A program made the position numbers and the translations under genes. Shown here piece after piece: positions 28,995 to 37,174 of a DNA stretch of 38,436 nt. How positions within the stretch are numbered: the stretch's first letter is position 1; every line of letters starts with the position of its first letter. Source of the DNA: Chthoniobacter flavus (GTDB taxonomy: Bacteria; Verrucomicrobiota; Verrucomicrobiia; Chthoniobacterales; Terrimicrobiaceae); contig CAMASH010000029.1 of assembly GCA_945860745.1 (NCBI GenBank), positions 1-38,436 on the forward strand. The letters are read 5' to 3'. The notes under the pieces are model-generated. The model did not search any database. It was not told where the DNA came from and saw only the letters and a list, made by a program, of their open reading frames with translations.

Positions 28995-30074
28995 ATGCCA
29001 AAATCCGCCGCCACCTCTGTTGATTTCGCCGCAGCGCCGGTCAACGCCACGCTCTCGAAGGAGGACAAGCTCGGGCTTCTCCGCAGCATGGTTCGCATCC
29101 GGCGCTTCGAATTGCAGGCGGCCAAGATTTACAACGCGGGCAAGATGGGCGGTTTTCTCCATCTCTATAACGGCCAGGAGTCCGTCGCGGTGGGCGCGAC
29201 CTCCCTCATGGGCGACAACGACCACGTCATCACGGCCTACCGCAACCACGGCCACGCCCTCGCCGTCGGCATGAGCATGAACGAATGCATGGCCGAACTT
29301 TACGGCAAGGCCACCGGATGCTCCAAGGGCAAGGGCGGCTCGATGCATTTTTTCGCGCCGGACAAAAACTACTGGGGCGGCCACGGCATCGTCGCGGGTC
29401 AGACTCCGCTCGGCCTCGGACTCGCTTTCGGCCTCAAATACAAGGGCCTCACCGGCGCGGCGATGTGCTTCCTCGGGGACGGCGCGGTCAACCAGGGCTG
29501 CTTTTACGAGAGTCTCAACATGGCGGCGCTCTTCGGGTTGCCGGTCATCTACATCATCGAGAACAACAAATACTCCATGGGCACGAGTCTGGAGCGCTCC
29601 TCCGTGGTGGACAAATGTCTGGCCCAACGGGCCGAGGCCTTCAAAATCGATTGGGCCCAGGCCGACGGCGAGGATGTTTACGAAGTCCGCGCCGTGACCC
29701 AAAAAGCCATCGACCGCGCCCACAAGGAATCGAAGCCCACCGTGATCGAATTCGATACCTATCGCTACTACGGCCACTCCGTCGCCGACGCCAAACACAA
29801 GGGCGGCTACCGGAAGGAGGAGGAGATCGAGAAATACAAAAAGGAACACGATCCCATCCAGCTCTTCAAAAGCCATCTCATCGCGGAGAAAATTCTTTCC
29901 GAGGAACAATTTGAGGCCATCGACGCCGAGGAAAAAGCCGGGGCCGCAGCCGCGTCCGAATTCGCCGAGGAGAGCCCCGCCCCCACCGAGGCGGCCATCT
30001 TCGAGGATGTGTATTTTGAAGTGGACCGGCAGACCGAAGCCGGCCGCACCGGACGCCATTTTTTCAACAACTGA
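28995..30074 (+). CDS. pdhA: Pyruvate dehydrogenase E1 component, alpha subunit
   Basis: A 359-residue alpha subunit of the heterotetrameric (alpha2-beta2) E1 enzyme, which decarboxylates pyruvate using thiamine diphosphate. GDGAVNQGCFYESLNMAALF (161-180) through ENN (189-191) is the ThDP/Mg binding motif. The YRNHGHALAVG segment and TYRYYGHSVADAKHKGGYR (the phosphorylation-loop region of eukaryotic counterparts) are also present. An Ala/Glu-rich tail of about 40 residues precedes the end. It starts at ATG 28995. A branched-chain 2-oxoacid E1 is a less likely alternative, because the sequence around the active site fits pyruvate enzymes. Downstream genes are in the same direction with short gaps. 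Confidence 0.92.
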   Translation: MPKSAATSVDFAAAPVNATLSKEDKLGLLRSMVRIRRFELQAAKIYNAGKMGGFLHLYNGQESVAVGATSLMGDNDHVITAYRNHGHALAVGMSMNECMAELYGKATGCSKGKGGSMHFFAPDKNYWGGHGIVAGQTPLGLGLAFGLKYKGLTGAAMCFLGDGAVNQGCFYESLNMAALFGLPVIYIIENNKYSMGTSLERSSVVDKCLAQRAEAFKIDWAQADGEDVYEVRAVTQKAIDRAHKESKPTVIEFDTYRYYGHSVADAKHKGGYRKEEEIEKYKKEHDPIQLFKSHLIAEKILSEEQFEAIDAEEKAGAAAASEFAEESPAPTEAAIFEDVYFEVDRQTEAGRTGRHFFNN

Positions 30075-30086
30075 TCCGCGCTACCG

Positions 30087-30569
30087 ATGCGATTTACGAT
30101 TTATCCGATTCTGGCCCTTGTCCTCCTCATGCCCTGCGCCCGCGCGCAGGAGGCCGATTTTTCGGAGAACCGCTGGGTCGCCATTCTTTCCGTCTATGAT
30201 TCCTTTGCCGAGGCCAAGGCTGACGCCGAGAAAATCGCGGCCAAAAGCAAAGTTCCGTTCTCGATGGAGGGGCGTGTTTTCGAAAAAAAGCGCGGCTTGA
30301 TCTACCCCGACAATTTCGACGACCAGGTCTTCGCCGGGCAATATGTTTCCCGGCGTTTTAACGAGACCCTGATCAAGGATCGCGAAACAGAATACCTCTC
30401 GGTCGAACGCTCGGACGGCTACGACGGTTTCAAACCCGGTTATTACATTGTGGTCGCCGGCATTTACGAATCGGCCAAGGACGCCCGGGCGCAAACCAAG
30501 CGCTTCGCCGCATGGGCTCCCACCGCCTACGCCAAAAAAACCAAAATCTCCATGGGCTGCATGCCCTAG
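30087..30569 (+). CDS. Secreted protein with two similar SPOR-like halves
   Basis: A 160-residue protein with signal peptide MRFTIYPILALVLLMPCARA. The mature part has two related units, RWVAILSVYDSFAEAKADAE at about 29-48 and YYIVVAGIYESAKDARAQTK at about 119-138. Each has a strand, a turn with Tyr, and an amphipathic helix, the pattern of SPOR-type peptidoglycan-binding domains. I cannot assign a family with confidence. It lies between the two E1 subunit genes, 12 bases after pdhA and 17 before pdhB, so it must be cotranscribed with them, though its product is exported. Confidence 0.7.
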   Translation: MRFTIYPILALVLLMPCARAQEADFSENRWVAILSVYDSFAEAKADAEKIAAKSKVPFSMEGRVFEKKRGLIYPDNFDDQVFAGQYVSRRFNETLIKDRETEYLSVERSDGYDGFKPGYYIVVAGIYESAKDARAQTKRFAAWAPTAYAKKTKISMGCMP

Positions 30570-30586
30570 CCGCCCGCCCACCTGCC

Positions 30587-31561
30587 ATGCCACTGATTGA
30601 ATACCGCGAAGCTTTGAACCAGGCGTTTGCCGAGGAAATCGAGCGCGACCCGAATGTCGTTCTCATCGGCGAGGAAGTCGCCCAATACGACGGAGCCTAC
30701 AAAGTCACCCGGGGCCTGTGGAAAAAGTACGGCGACAAGCGCGTGGTGGACACCCCGATCAGTGAAGCCGCCTTCATCGGCATGGGCGTCGGCGCCTCCA
30801 TGCTCGGACTGCGCCCCGTGATGGAACTCATGTTCTGGAGTTTTGCCACCGTGGCTTACGACCAGATTATCAACAACGCCGGCCAGATCCGCTACATGAG
30901 CGGCGGACTCATCAATTGCCCCATCGTCATTCGCGGCCCCGCCAACGGCGGGACCAACGTGGGCGCGACCCATTCCCACACCCCGGAAAACTGGCTCGCC
31001 GCCATTCCCGGACTCAAGGTCGTCAGCGCCGCCAACGCCTACGACGCCAAGGGCCTGATGAAAACCGCCATCCGGGACAACGACCCGGTCATGTTCATGG
31101 AGAATACGCTCCTTTACGGCGAAAAATACGAAGTGCCCGAGGGGGAATACCTCATCCCGCTGGGTGTCGCCGATATCAAACGGGAAGGCACCGATGTCAC
31201 ACTGGTCTCCCATGGCCGCGCCGTGCTCACCGCGCTCAAGGCCGCGGAAATTCTCGCCGCCGAGCACGACATCAGTTGCGAAGTGGTGGACCTGCGCTCA
31301 ATCCGTCCGCTCGACGAAGAAACCGTGCTCGCCTCCGTGCGCAAAACCCACCGCGCCGTGCTGGTGGACGAAAACAAACCCTTCTGCGGCGTCTCCGCCC
31401 AGATCTCCTCGATGATCATGGAACAGGCCTTCGACGATCTCGATGCCCCGGTAGGCCGCGTCTGCTCGCTCGACGCCCCCGCCATTTACTCCCCCGCCGT
31501 CGAGCCCTTCCAGCTCCCCACCCCCGACCGCATCATCAGGAAAGTGAAGGAGATTTGCTGA
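30587..31561 (+). CDS. pdhB: Pyruvate dehydrogenase E1 component, beta subunit
   Basis: A 324-residue beta subunit of the E1 heterotetramer. VLIGEEVAQYDGAYKVT near residue 25 carries the glutamate that activates the ThDP ring. RVVDTPISEAAFIGMGVGAS and the FMENTLLYGEKYEVPEGEY segment are family markers, and the C-terminal transketolase domain includes VVDLRSIRPLDEETV. It starts at ATG 30587. With the alpha subunit it forms the enzyme that acetylates the lipoyl group on E2. A 127-base gap containing short direct repeats separates it from pdhC. Confidence 0.93.
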   Translation: MPLIEYREALNQAFAEEIERDPNVVLIGEEVAQYDGAYKVTRGLWKKYGDKRVVDTPISEAAFIGMGVGASMLGLRPVMELMFWSFATVAYDQIINNAGQIRYMSGGLINCPIVIRGPANGGTNVGATHSHTPENWLAAIPGLKVVSAANAYDAKGLMKTAIRDNDPVMFMENTLLYGEKYEVPEGEYLIPLGVADIKREGTDVTLVSHGRAVLTALKAAEILAAEHDISCEVVDLRSIRPLDEETVLASVRKTHRAVLVDENKPFCGVSAQISSMIMEQAFDDLDAPVGRVCSLDAPAIYSPAVEPFQLPTPDRIIRKVKEIC

Positions 31562-31688
31562 AGCAAATCCCCTGACGAAGTCCGAAGGCATTACCCAAAC
31601 CTCAAGCCCCTCGGCACCGCCCGCCTTTTCCATTCGTCATTGCCAATTTCCTTCGGTATTCGTCATTAGACATTAGTCATTTTCCAAC
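31562..31688. repeat. Gap with CGTCATT direct repeats between pdhB and pdhC
   Basis: ATTCGTCATT occurs at 31632-31641 and again at 31658-31667, followed by two related units (GACATTAG and TAGTCATT). The next gene starts just after them at 31689. Confidence 0.5.
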
Positions 31689-32909
31689 ATGCCAGCCATC
31701 ACCATGCCCAAACTGAGCGACACGATGACCGAGGGGACCATCGCGCGCTGGAAGAAAAAGAAGGGAGACACCATCGAAGCGGGTGACATCCTGGCCGAAA
31801 TCGAAACCGACAAGGCGACCATGGAGATGGAGTGTTTCGACGATGGTGTGCTGACCGAGATTTTCGTTCCCGCTGGCGGCAAGGCTCCCGTGGGCGCAAA
31901 GATCGCCCTGGTCCTGGCCGAAGGCGAATCCGCCGACAGCACCACCGAAGCTCCGGCCAGGCCGGAAAAGGCCGCCGAAGCCAAACCCGAATCCAAAGAA
32001 ACCCCCCCCGCTCCGGCCCCCGCCGTCAGCGGGTCGCGCGTGAAAGCCTCGCCCCTCGCAAAAAAGATTGCCGCGGAGCGCGGAGTCAGCCTCGAAGGCC
32101 TCGCCGGCACAGGCCCGGGCCACCGCGTGGTCGCGAAGGACGTTCCCGCCAGGGGATCGGCCCGCGCCGTCAGTGCCGCCGCCGCGCCGCGGATCGAGGC
32201 CAGGGCCGCGGGCGAAGGCGACACGACCATCCCGCTTTCCAACATGCGGCGCACCATCGCCGATCGCCTGGTGGCCAGCAAACAGCAGAACCCGCATTTC
32301 TATCTCTCCGTCGAAGTGGACGCGGGGGCGCTCACCCGCCTGCGCCAGGAACTCAACGCGGCCAACGAAGCGGCCGGTTTGCCGAAACTGACGGTCAACG
32401 ATTTCGTGCTTCTCGCCGTCGGCCGCGCCGCAGCCCAGCACCCCTCCATCAACGCCTCCTGGGGCGGCGATTCCATCATCCAATACGGCGCGGTGAACAT
32501 CTCCGTGGCCGTGGCGGTGGACGACGGCCTCATCACACCGGTCATTCGCAACGCCGACAAACTTTCCCTCAAGGAAATCAGCGCGGCGGTGAAGGACCTG
32601 GCCAAGCGCGCCCGGGAGAAGAAACTCAAGCCCGAGGAATACTCCGGCGGAACCATCACCGTTTCAAATCTCGGGGCCTACGGCATCGAACAATTTTTCG
32701 CCATCGTCAACCCGCCCCAGGCCGCCATCCTCGCCATCGGTGCCATCGTGAAAAAGCCGGTGGTGAATGCCAAAAACGAAATCGTGGTGGGCGAGCGCGT
32801 GACCATCTCCCTCAGTGCTGATCACCGTGTGGTGGACGGCGCGGTCGGCGCGGAATTCCTCTCGACCCTGCGCAAGCTGATCGAGAATCCGGCCATGATG
32901 TTGTTCTGA
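31689..32909 (+). CDS. pdhC: Pyruvate dehydrogenase E2 component (dihydrolipoamide acetyltransferase)
   Basis: A 406-residue E2 with one lipoyl domain (1-76; lipoylated Lys42 in EIETDKATMEM), an Ala/Pro/Glu linker, the E1/E3-binding peripheral domain (118-152), and a catalytic domain (about 180-406). The active site is SADHRVVDG with His379 and Asp383. It transfers the acetyl group to CoA and forms the core of the complex. The short linker and single lipoyl domain match the compact alpha-proteobacterial or Gram-positive type. The E3 gene (lpd) is not in the window. This is the last gene of the pdh operon; the following gap contains a dispersed repeat. Confidence 0.94.
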   Translation: MPAITMPKLSDTMTEGTIARWKKKKGDTIEAGDILAEIETDKATMEMECFDDGVLTEIFVPAGGKAPVGAKIALVLAEGESADSTTEAPARPEKAAEAKPESKETPPAPAPAVSGSRVKASPLAKKIAAERGVSLEGLAGTGPGHRVVAKDVPARGSARAVSAAAAPRIEARAAGEGDTTIPLSNMRRTIADRLVASKQQNPHFYLSVEVDAGALTRLRQELNAANEAAGLPKLTVNDFVLLAVGRAAAQHPSINASWGGDSIIQYGAVNISVAVAVDDGLITPVIRNADKLSLKEISAAVKDLAKRAREKKLKPEEYSGGTITVSNLGAYGIEQFFAIVNPPQAAILAIGAIVKKPVVNAKNEIVVGERVTISLSADHRVVDGAVGAEFLSTLRKLIENPAMMLF

Positions 32910-32912
32910 ATC

Positions 32913-32971
32913 GTGGCACTGGCATCCTGCCGGTGAACCCGCGCGACGCATCGGCTGGAAGCCGATGCCAC
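32913..32971. repeat. Dispersed repeat, copy 2 (GGCATCCTGCC / TGGAAGCC family)
   Basis: GTGGCACTGGCATCCTGCCG (from 32913) and ATCGGCTGGAAGCCGATGCC (from 32950) recur, in reverse order, at 15621-15664. The second half forms a GGCATCGGCTTCC-type stem-loop. Confidence 0.6.
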
Positions 32972-33047
32972 TTCACGACATTCCGCCCTGCCCAGGGTGC
33001 CGGAGAATATCCTCCCCCTTCCGCGGAAAACGTGCTGGTATTTCCCC

Positions 33048-34010
33048 ATGGCGGAAAGGAAATGGCACGGATGGTTTTCTGTGCTGGCGCTTTTCTTCAT
33101 CCAAACGGCCGCGGCCAATGATCCTGCCTGGATCGAACTGGAGGGCTGCAAGCTCGTCGAAGGACCCCACAACGACGGCGACAGCGTGGAGGTCGAATAC
33201 GACGGCCAGACGCACGTTTTCCGCCTGTTCTTTGTGGACTGTGTGGAGAAAAGCCCCCACTCCCGGGAACGCCGGGTCGAACAGGCAAAGTATTTCGGAC
33301 TCGCGGGGGACAATCCGGAGGAGGACGCCCTGCAGGTCGCCTCTGCGGCGGCAAAGTTCACCACGAATCAACTGAGCGCACCCTTCACCATCCGCACCCG
33401 CTGGGAAAAAGCGGACCCCACCGGAAAGAATCCCGCCATCCGGGCCTTCGTCGAGACCTCCACCGGCGCCGATCTCAGCACGCTGCTGGTCGGCGAGGGG
33501 CTGGCCATCATTCGCGAAGGCAAACTGGCCTCGGACAACCCGAAGGGAAGAAACAGCAGTGAACAGATCCGCTCCCTCCGCGAGGCGGAAACACGGGCGC
33601 GGCTGGCGGGCAAGGGAGCGTGGGGACTGTCCCGGCCTCCTGCATCCGGGGCAAGGCCGCAGGCTGTGCCGCGCAGCGAGTTTGCCGCGACCGATAAAGA
33701 CGGGCTCCTGGCCAGCGCGGGCCGCCCGGCCGCGGTGCGCGGCCGCGTCGCAACAATCGGCGCGCTGCCGGATGGCCGGATCACCTTCCTGGATTTCGAG
33801 GGAAATCAAACCGGCGGGTTTGTCGGAGTCATTCGCGCCGGATTCCTTCCCCTCTTTCACCAGAAATATCCGGAGGGTTTGAAGAAGGCGCTGATCGGGA
33901 AGGAGGTTGCGTTGGAGGGCGTGATCACGCTCTACCGCGACATCCCCCAAATCGAACTGGAACACCCGCGCCAGCTCAAGATCCTCCCCGGTCCGACTCC
34001 CGCGCCGTAG
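33048..34010 (+). CDS. Secreted SNase-like (thermonuclease-fold) protein
   Basis: A 320-residue protein from ATG 33048; an earlier ATG at 32997 would add 17 residues. The signal sequence (about 6-26, WFSVLALFFIQTAAA) suggests export. The SNase-like domain spans about 35-190: NDGDSVEVEYDGQTHVFRLF supplies the DGD and Arg, and VDCVEKSP the second acidic set of staphylococcal nuclease. TFIRTRWEKA-like and LVGEGLAIIREG stretches follow. The last 100 residues are a second small beta domain of unknown role (RGRVATIGALPDGRITFLDF). The protein may be a periplasmic nuclease, but whether all catalytic residues are in place is not certain. Confidence 0.7.
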   Translation: MAERKWHGWFSVLALFFIQTAAANDPAWIELEGCKLVEGPHNDGDSVEVEYDGQTHVFRLFFVDCVEKSPHSRERRVEQAKYFGLAGDNPEEDALQVASAAAKFTTNQLSAPFTIRTRWEKADPTGKNPAIRAFVETSTGADLSTLLVGEGLAIIREGKLASDNPKGRNSSEQIRSLREAETRARLAGKGAWGLSRPPASGARPQAVPRSEFAATDKDGLLASAGRPAAVRGRVATIGALPDGRITFLDFEGNQTGGFVGVIRAGFLPLFHQKYPEGLKKALIGKEVALEGVITLYRDIPQIELEHPRQLKILPGPTPAP

Positions 34011-34063
34011 GCCCCCAGAGAATTTTTTCGCCATGGGCCGGATTTTCACGCATTGAGTACACC

Positions 34064-35215
34064 TTGAGCAAACCCAAACTCATCATGGGCGTGGTCATCG
34101 CCCGCTGCCCGCGCGCGTTCGCCGGACATCACTGCTCGCTCATGAACTGGGCGCTGGGGTTTCGTGAACTCGGCTGGGATGTCTGGATCGTGGAACATGT
34201 GGATCCCCACGAACTCGAACCACCCGAGGCTCCGGGACGGTTGAGCCCACAGGAGGAATTCTGGAAAAAAAGTGTCGCGGAATTCGCGTTTGAGAATCGC
34301 GAATGCCTGATCGTGAACGGACACTCGCCCGAGCTGGATGCCTTCCGGGACTTTGCCGCAGAAGCAGATTTATTTTTGAATTATTCCGGCCAGTTCAAGC
34401 GGCTGGACCTGCTTGGACCGCGCACCTGCAAGGCTTATCTCGATGTCGATCCCGGCTTCACCCAGCTCTGGGTTGAGGTGTGCGGCAGCGACATGAATTT
34501 CGAAGGACACGATGTTTTTCTGACCGTCGGCACCACCATGAACGGTCCCGCCACCCTCGTTCCCAAAGTCGGCCGCGACTGGATTCCCGTCCGGCTGCCG
34601 GTGGTGGCGGACTATTGGCGGCAACGGCTTGGTCCGGCTGCCGACATTTCCGCCGATGCCCCCTGGACGACCATTGCGCACTGGTACGGATATCCCGAGA
34701 TGCAATGGCAGGGCCGCCGCTACGCCGGCAAACGGGAGAGCCTGGTGGAAATGAAGGACCTGCCCGGACTGGTGAAGCAAACCTGCACCATCGCGACGGA
34801 CATGACCCCGGACTGGGACGACTATGCGGTGTTCAGCAAAGCGGGTTGGAAATTCTGTTCCTCGGCCGCGGTTTCCGACGACGTCCCGTCCTATCTCCGC
34901 TTCATCGCCGGAAGCCGTGGCGAAATCGGCATCGCCAAGGAAGGCTATGTTGTTTCACGCGCCGGCTGGATGAGCGACCGCAGCGTTGTCTACCTTGCCC
35001 TCGGAAAGCCGGTCTTATTGCACGACACCGGATGGCCTCAGGACATCACGCCTGCTCCGGGGCTGCTCGCCTTTACCGGACCGCAGGATTGCGCCGCCGC
35101 CATCGCGCAGGTTGAAGCGGACTACGAAACGCATTCCGCGGGCGCACGACATCTGGCGGAAACCCTTCATTCGCCCGGGGCCGTGATCGTTCCTCTTCTA
35201 GAAAAAATTCTCTAA
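34064..35215 (+). CDS. Glycosyltransferase-like protein (GT-B fold, unassigned)
   Basis: A 383-residue protein. The N-terminal half, VVIARCPRAFAGHHCSLMNW with FRELGWDVWIVEHVDPHE, and the C-terminal half, SYLRFIAGSRGEIGIAKEGY then WMSDRSVVYLALGKPVLLHDTGW, fit the two-domain layout of GT-B glycosyltransferases, with a donor-binding glutamate in the second. No signal or membrane segment is seen. The annotated start is TTG 34064; ATG 34085 (MGVVIARCP) is a good alternative. It is followed after 9 bases by the Gfo/Idh/MocA gene, so the two probably act in one sugar pathway. The specificity is unknown. Confidence 0.65.
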   Translation: MSKPKLIMGVVIARCPRAFAGHHCSLMNWALGFRELGWDVWIVEHVDPHELEPPEAPGRLSPQEEFWKKSVAEFAFENRECLIVNGHSPELDAFRDFAAEADLFLNYSGQFKRLDLLGPRTCKAYLDVDPGFTQLWVEVCGSDMNFEGHDVFLTVGTTMNGPATLVPKVGRDWIPVRLPVVADYWRQRLGPAADISADAPWTTIAHWYGYPEMQWQGRRYAGKRESLVEMKDLPGLVKQTCTIATDMTPDWDDYAVFSKAGWKFCSSAAVSDDVPSYLRFIAGSRGEIGIAKEGYVVSRAGWMSDRSVVYLALGKPVLLHDTGWPQDITPAPGLLAFTGPQDCAAAIAQVEADYETHSAGARHLAETLHSPGAVIVPLLEKIL

Positions 35216-35224
35216 CCTCCATTT

Positions 35225-36247
35225 ATGAAAAAGAAAAAAATCAAAGTCGCCGTGATCGGCTACGGCGGGGCCTTCAACATGGGCCGCCACCACCTGACCG
35301 AAATGAAGGCCGCCGGCATGGAACCCGTCGCTGTGGCCGAGGTGGACAATGCCCGCGCCCTGGTCGCGCTGCAGGACTTTCCCGACATTCAGATTTTCAA
35401 CGATGTGGGGCAGATGCTCACCCAGTCCGACGTCGAACTGGTCACGATTATCACCCCCCACAACACCCACGCCGCGCTCGGCCTGCAATGCCTCAAGGCC
35501 GGCCGTCATGTCATTTGCGAAAAACCCATGGCCATCACCACGGCCGAATGCGACGCCCTGATCTCCCTCGCCCGGAAAAAGAAGCGCCTTCTCAGCACCT
35601 ATCACAACCGTCATTGGGACGGCTGGATTCTTCGTGCGGTGGACCAGGTGAAAAAGAAAAAAACCATCGGCGAGATCCATCGTATTGACTTGCGCATGGG
35701 CCGCCGCGGAAAGCCGGGCGATTGGTGGCGCAGCAGCAAGTCCCTCTCCGGCGGCATTCTCTACGACTGGGGCGTGCACCTGCTGGAATACGCCTTCCAG
35801 CTCGTTGATTCCGAGATTGTGGAAGTTTCCGGTTTCGCCCGCGAGGGGTTCTGGGGTCCGCAGACAAAATGGAAAGGCGATGCCATCGAGGACGAAGGCG
35901 CGGCCGTCATTCGTTTCAAAAACGGCGCGTGGATCAACTTGTGCATCAGCCAGCTCGACGCCAACCCCAAGCCCGGCTTCGTCGAGATCCACGGCACCAC
36001 GGGCAACTACGTCATCGACTGGAACCATTACATGCACCACCGCCTCGAAGACGGAGTCGCCACCACCGAACAGGGTCCGCATCCGCAAAGTCAGAGCCAG
36101 AAATTTTACGACAACATCGCCGCCCATCTGATCAAGGGTGAAAAACTCATCATCACCCCCGAATGGTCGCGCCGGCCCATCCATGTGCTCGACCTGGCCA
36201 TGCGCAGCGCCAAAGCCGGACGCGCCCTGCCGGCGAAATACGGCTGA
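35225..36247 (+). CDS. Gfo/Idh/MocA-family oxidoreductase
   Basis: A 340-residue NAD(P)-dependent sugar dehydrogenase family member. KVAVIGYGGAFNMGRHHL is the Rossmann nucleotide-binding loop. ITPHNTHAALGLQCLKAGRHVICEKP ends in the EKP motif (about residues 100-103), whose lysine is catalytic in the family. The C-terminal half includes GGILYDWGVHLLEYAFQL with the substrate-binding Asp and His. Substrates of this family range from inositol to nucleotide sugars. ATG 35225 is 9 bases after the glycosyltransferase-like gene. A cytoplasmic enzyme; exact reaction not readable. Confidence 0.9.
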   Translation: MKKKKIKVAVIGYGGAFNMGRHHLTEMKAAGMEPVAVAEVDNARALVALQDFPDIQIFNDVGQMLTQSDVELVTIITPHNTHAALGLQCLKAGRHVICEKPMAITTAECDALISLARKKKRLLSTYHNRHWDGWILRAVDQVKKKKTIGEIHRIDLRMGRRGKPGDWWRSSKSLSGGILYDWGVHLLEYAFQLVDSEIVEVSGFAREGFWGPQTKWKGDAIEDEGAAVIRFKNGAWINLCISQLDANPKPGFVEIHGTTGNYVIDWNHYMHHRLEDGVATTEQGPHPQSQSQKFYDNIAAHLIKGEKLIITPEWSRRPIHVLDLAMRSAKAGRALPAKYG

Positions 36248-36291
36248 TTTTCCGGATGTCGCCACGGCACTCCGTGGCCGGAGGGGAGAGA

Positions 36292-36315
36292 AACGCCCCA
36301 ACGGCGTGGGACGGC
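36292..36315. repeat. Dispersed AACGCCCCAAC repeat, copy 2
   Basis: AACGCCCCAAC then GGCGTGGGACGGC; the partner copy is at 28112-28135. It lies between the Gfo/Idh/MocA and MutM genes. Confidence 0.5.
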
Positions 36316-36322
36316 GACGGCC

Positions 36323-37111
36323 TCAATCAACCTGGCAGCGCGTGCACCAGCAGGTCGTGCGCCCGCCGATTTCTTTGCGCGAGAGCTCGACGCCGCAGCG
36401 CGGACAGGGACCTCCGTCCCGCCACCGATGATTGAAGAGCCAGGTGTCGGGCGGATCGCCCCATTTCGTGCCGATGACCCGCAAGGCGTCGCGGCACACG
36501 CCGCGGATGGTTTTCCATAAGACTGCCACATCCTTCACCCGGCCGCCCGGCGTGGCGGGATGCAGCCGCGCCCGCCAGAGAATTTCGTCCGCCATCCAGT
36601 TTCCGACCCCGGGAAAGCGCTCCTGCATCAGCAAGACGGCCTTGACCGGCGCGGCCTTGCGTCGCTGGAGAAAAGCGGCCAGTTCCTCCCTGGTGAACTC
36701 CTGCGAAAGTAAATCCGGCGGCCGCATTTTCCACCAGGGAGGATCGGATGCGCCCTTTTGAAAAAGCAGACGGCCGAATTGCCGCGGATCGGAAAACACC
36801 AGCGCGGCATCCTTTTGCCAGAGCACGAGATGGTCGTGTTGGCCCGGCGTGAAGTCCGGCGACTCGACGCGCAACTCGCCCGTCATGCCAAGGTGCACAC
36901 CCAGCGTGGCGCGATCGAAGCGGAAGATCATCTGTTTGCCGTGCGCCGCCGAACCGATCGGACACGATCCGCCCAATGTCTTGGCAAACTCCGCCTCATT
37001 GATGCCGCGAAACACGCGCGTCTGCCCATGAATTCCCACGCGGACGACACGCTGCCCCAATCCGGAATTCCAGCGTTTGCGGAAAAATTCGACTTCGGCG
37101 AGCTCGGGCAT
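36323..37111 (-). CDS. MutM/Nei-family DNA glycosylase (formamidopyrimidine-DNA glycosylase-like)
   Basis: A 262-residue base-excision repair enzyme. The start ATG 37111 gives MPELAEVEFFRKRW; after Met removal the N-terminal Pro is the Schiff-base nucleophile and Glu the catalytic acid. HGKQMIFRF has the conserved Lys. GVGNWMADEILWRARLHP is the helix-two-turn-helix, and the C-terminal zinc finger is CPRCGVELSRKEIGGRTTCW with CTRC. It removes oxidised purines or pyrimidines and nicks abasic sites. It is close to Fpg in length (about 270). It is in the same direction as, and 63 bases downstream of, the MFS gene. Confidence 0.92.
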   Translation of the reverse strand: MPELAEVEFFRKRWNSGLGQRVVRVGIHGQTRVFRGINEAEFAKTLGGSCPIGSAAHGKQMIFRFDRATLGVHLGMTGELRVESPDFTPGQHDHLVLWQKDAALVFSDPRQFGRLLFQKGASDPPWWKMRPPDLLSQEFTREELAAFLQRRKAAPVKAVLLMQERFPGVGNWMADEILWRARLHPATPGGRVKDVAVLWKTIRGVCRDALRVIGTKWGDPPDTWLFNHRWRDGGPCPRCGVELSRKEIGGRTTCWCTRCQVD

Positions 37112-37174
37112 GGGGGCGTTTTTGAACGCGATCAGCCCGGCGGACAAGATGGAAGAGAACCCGCCAGTGCCATT

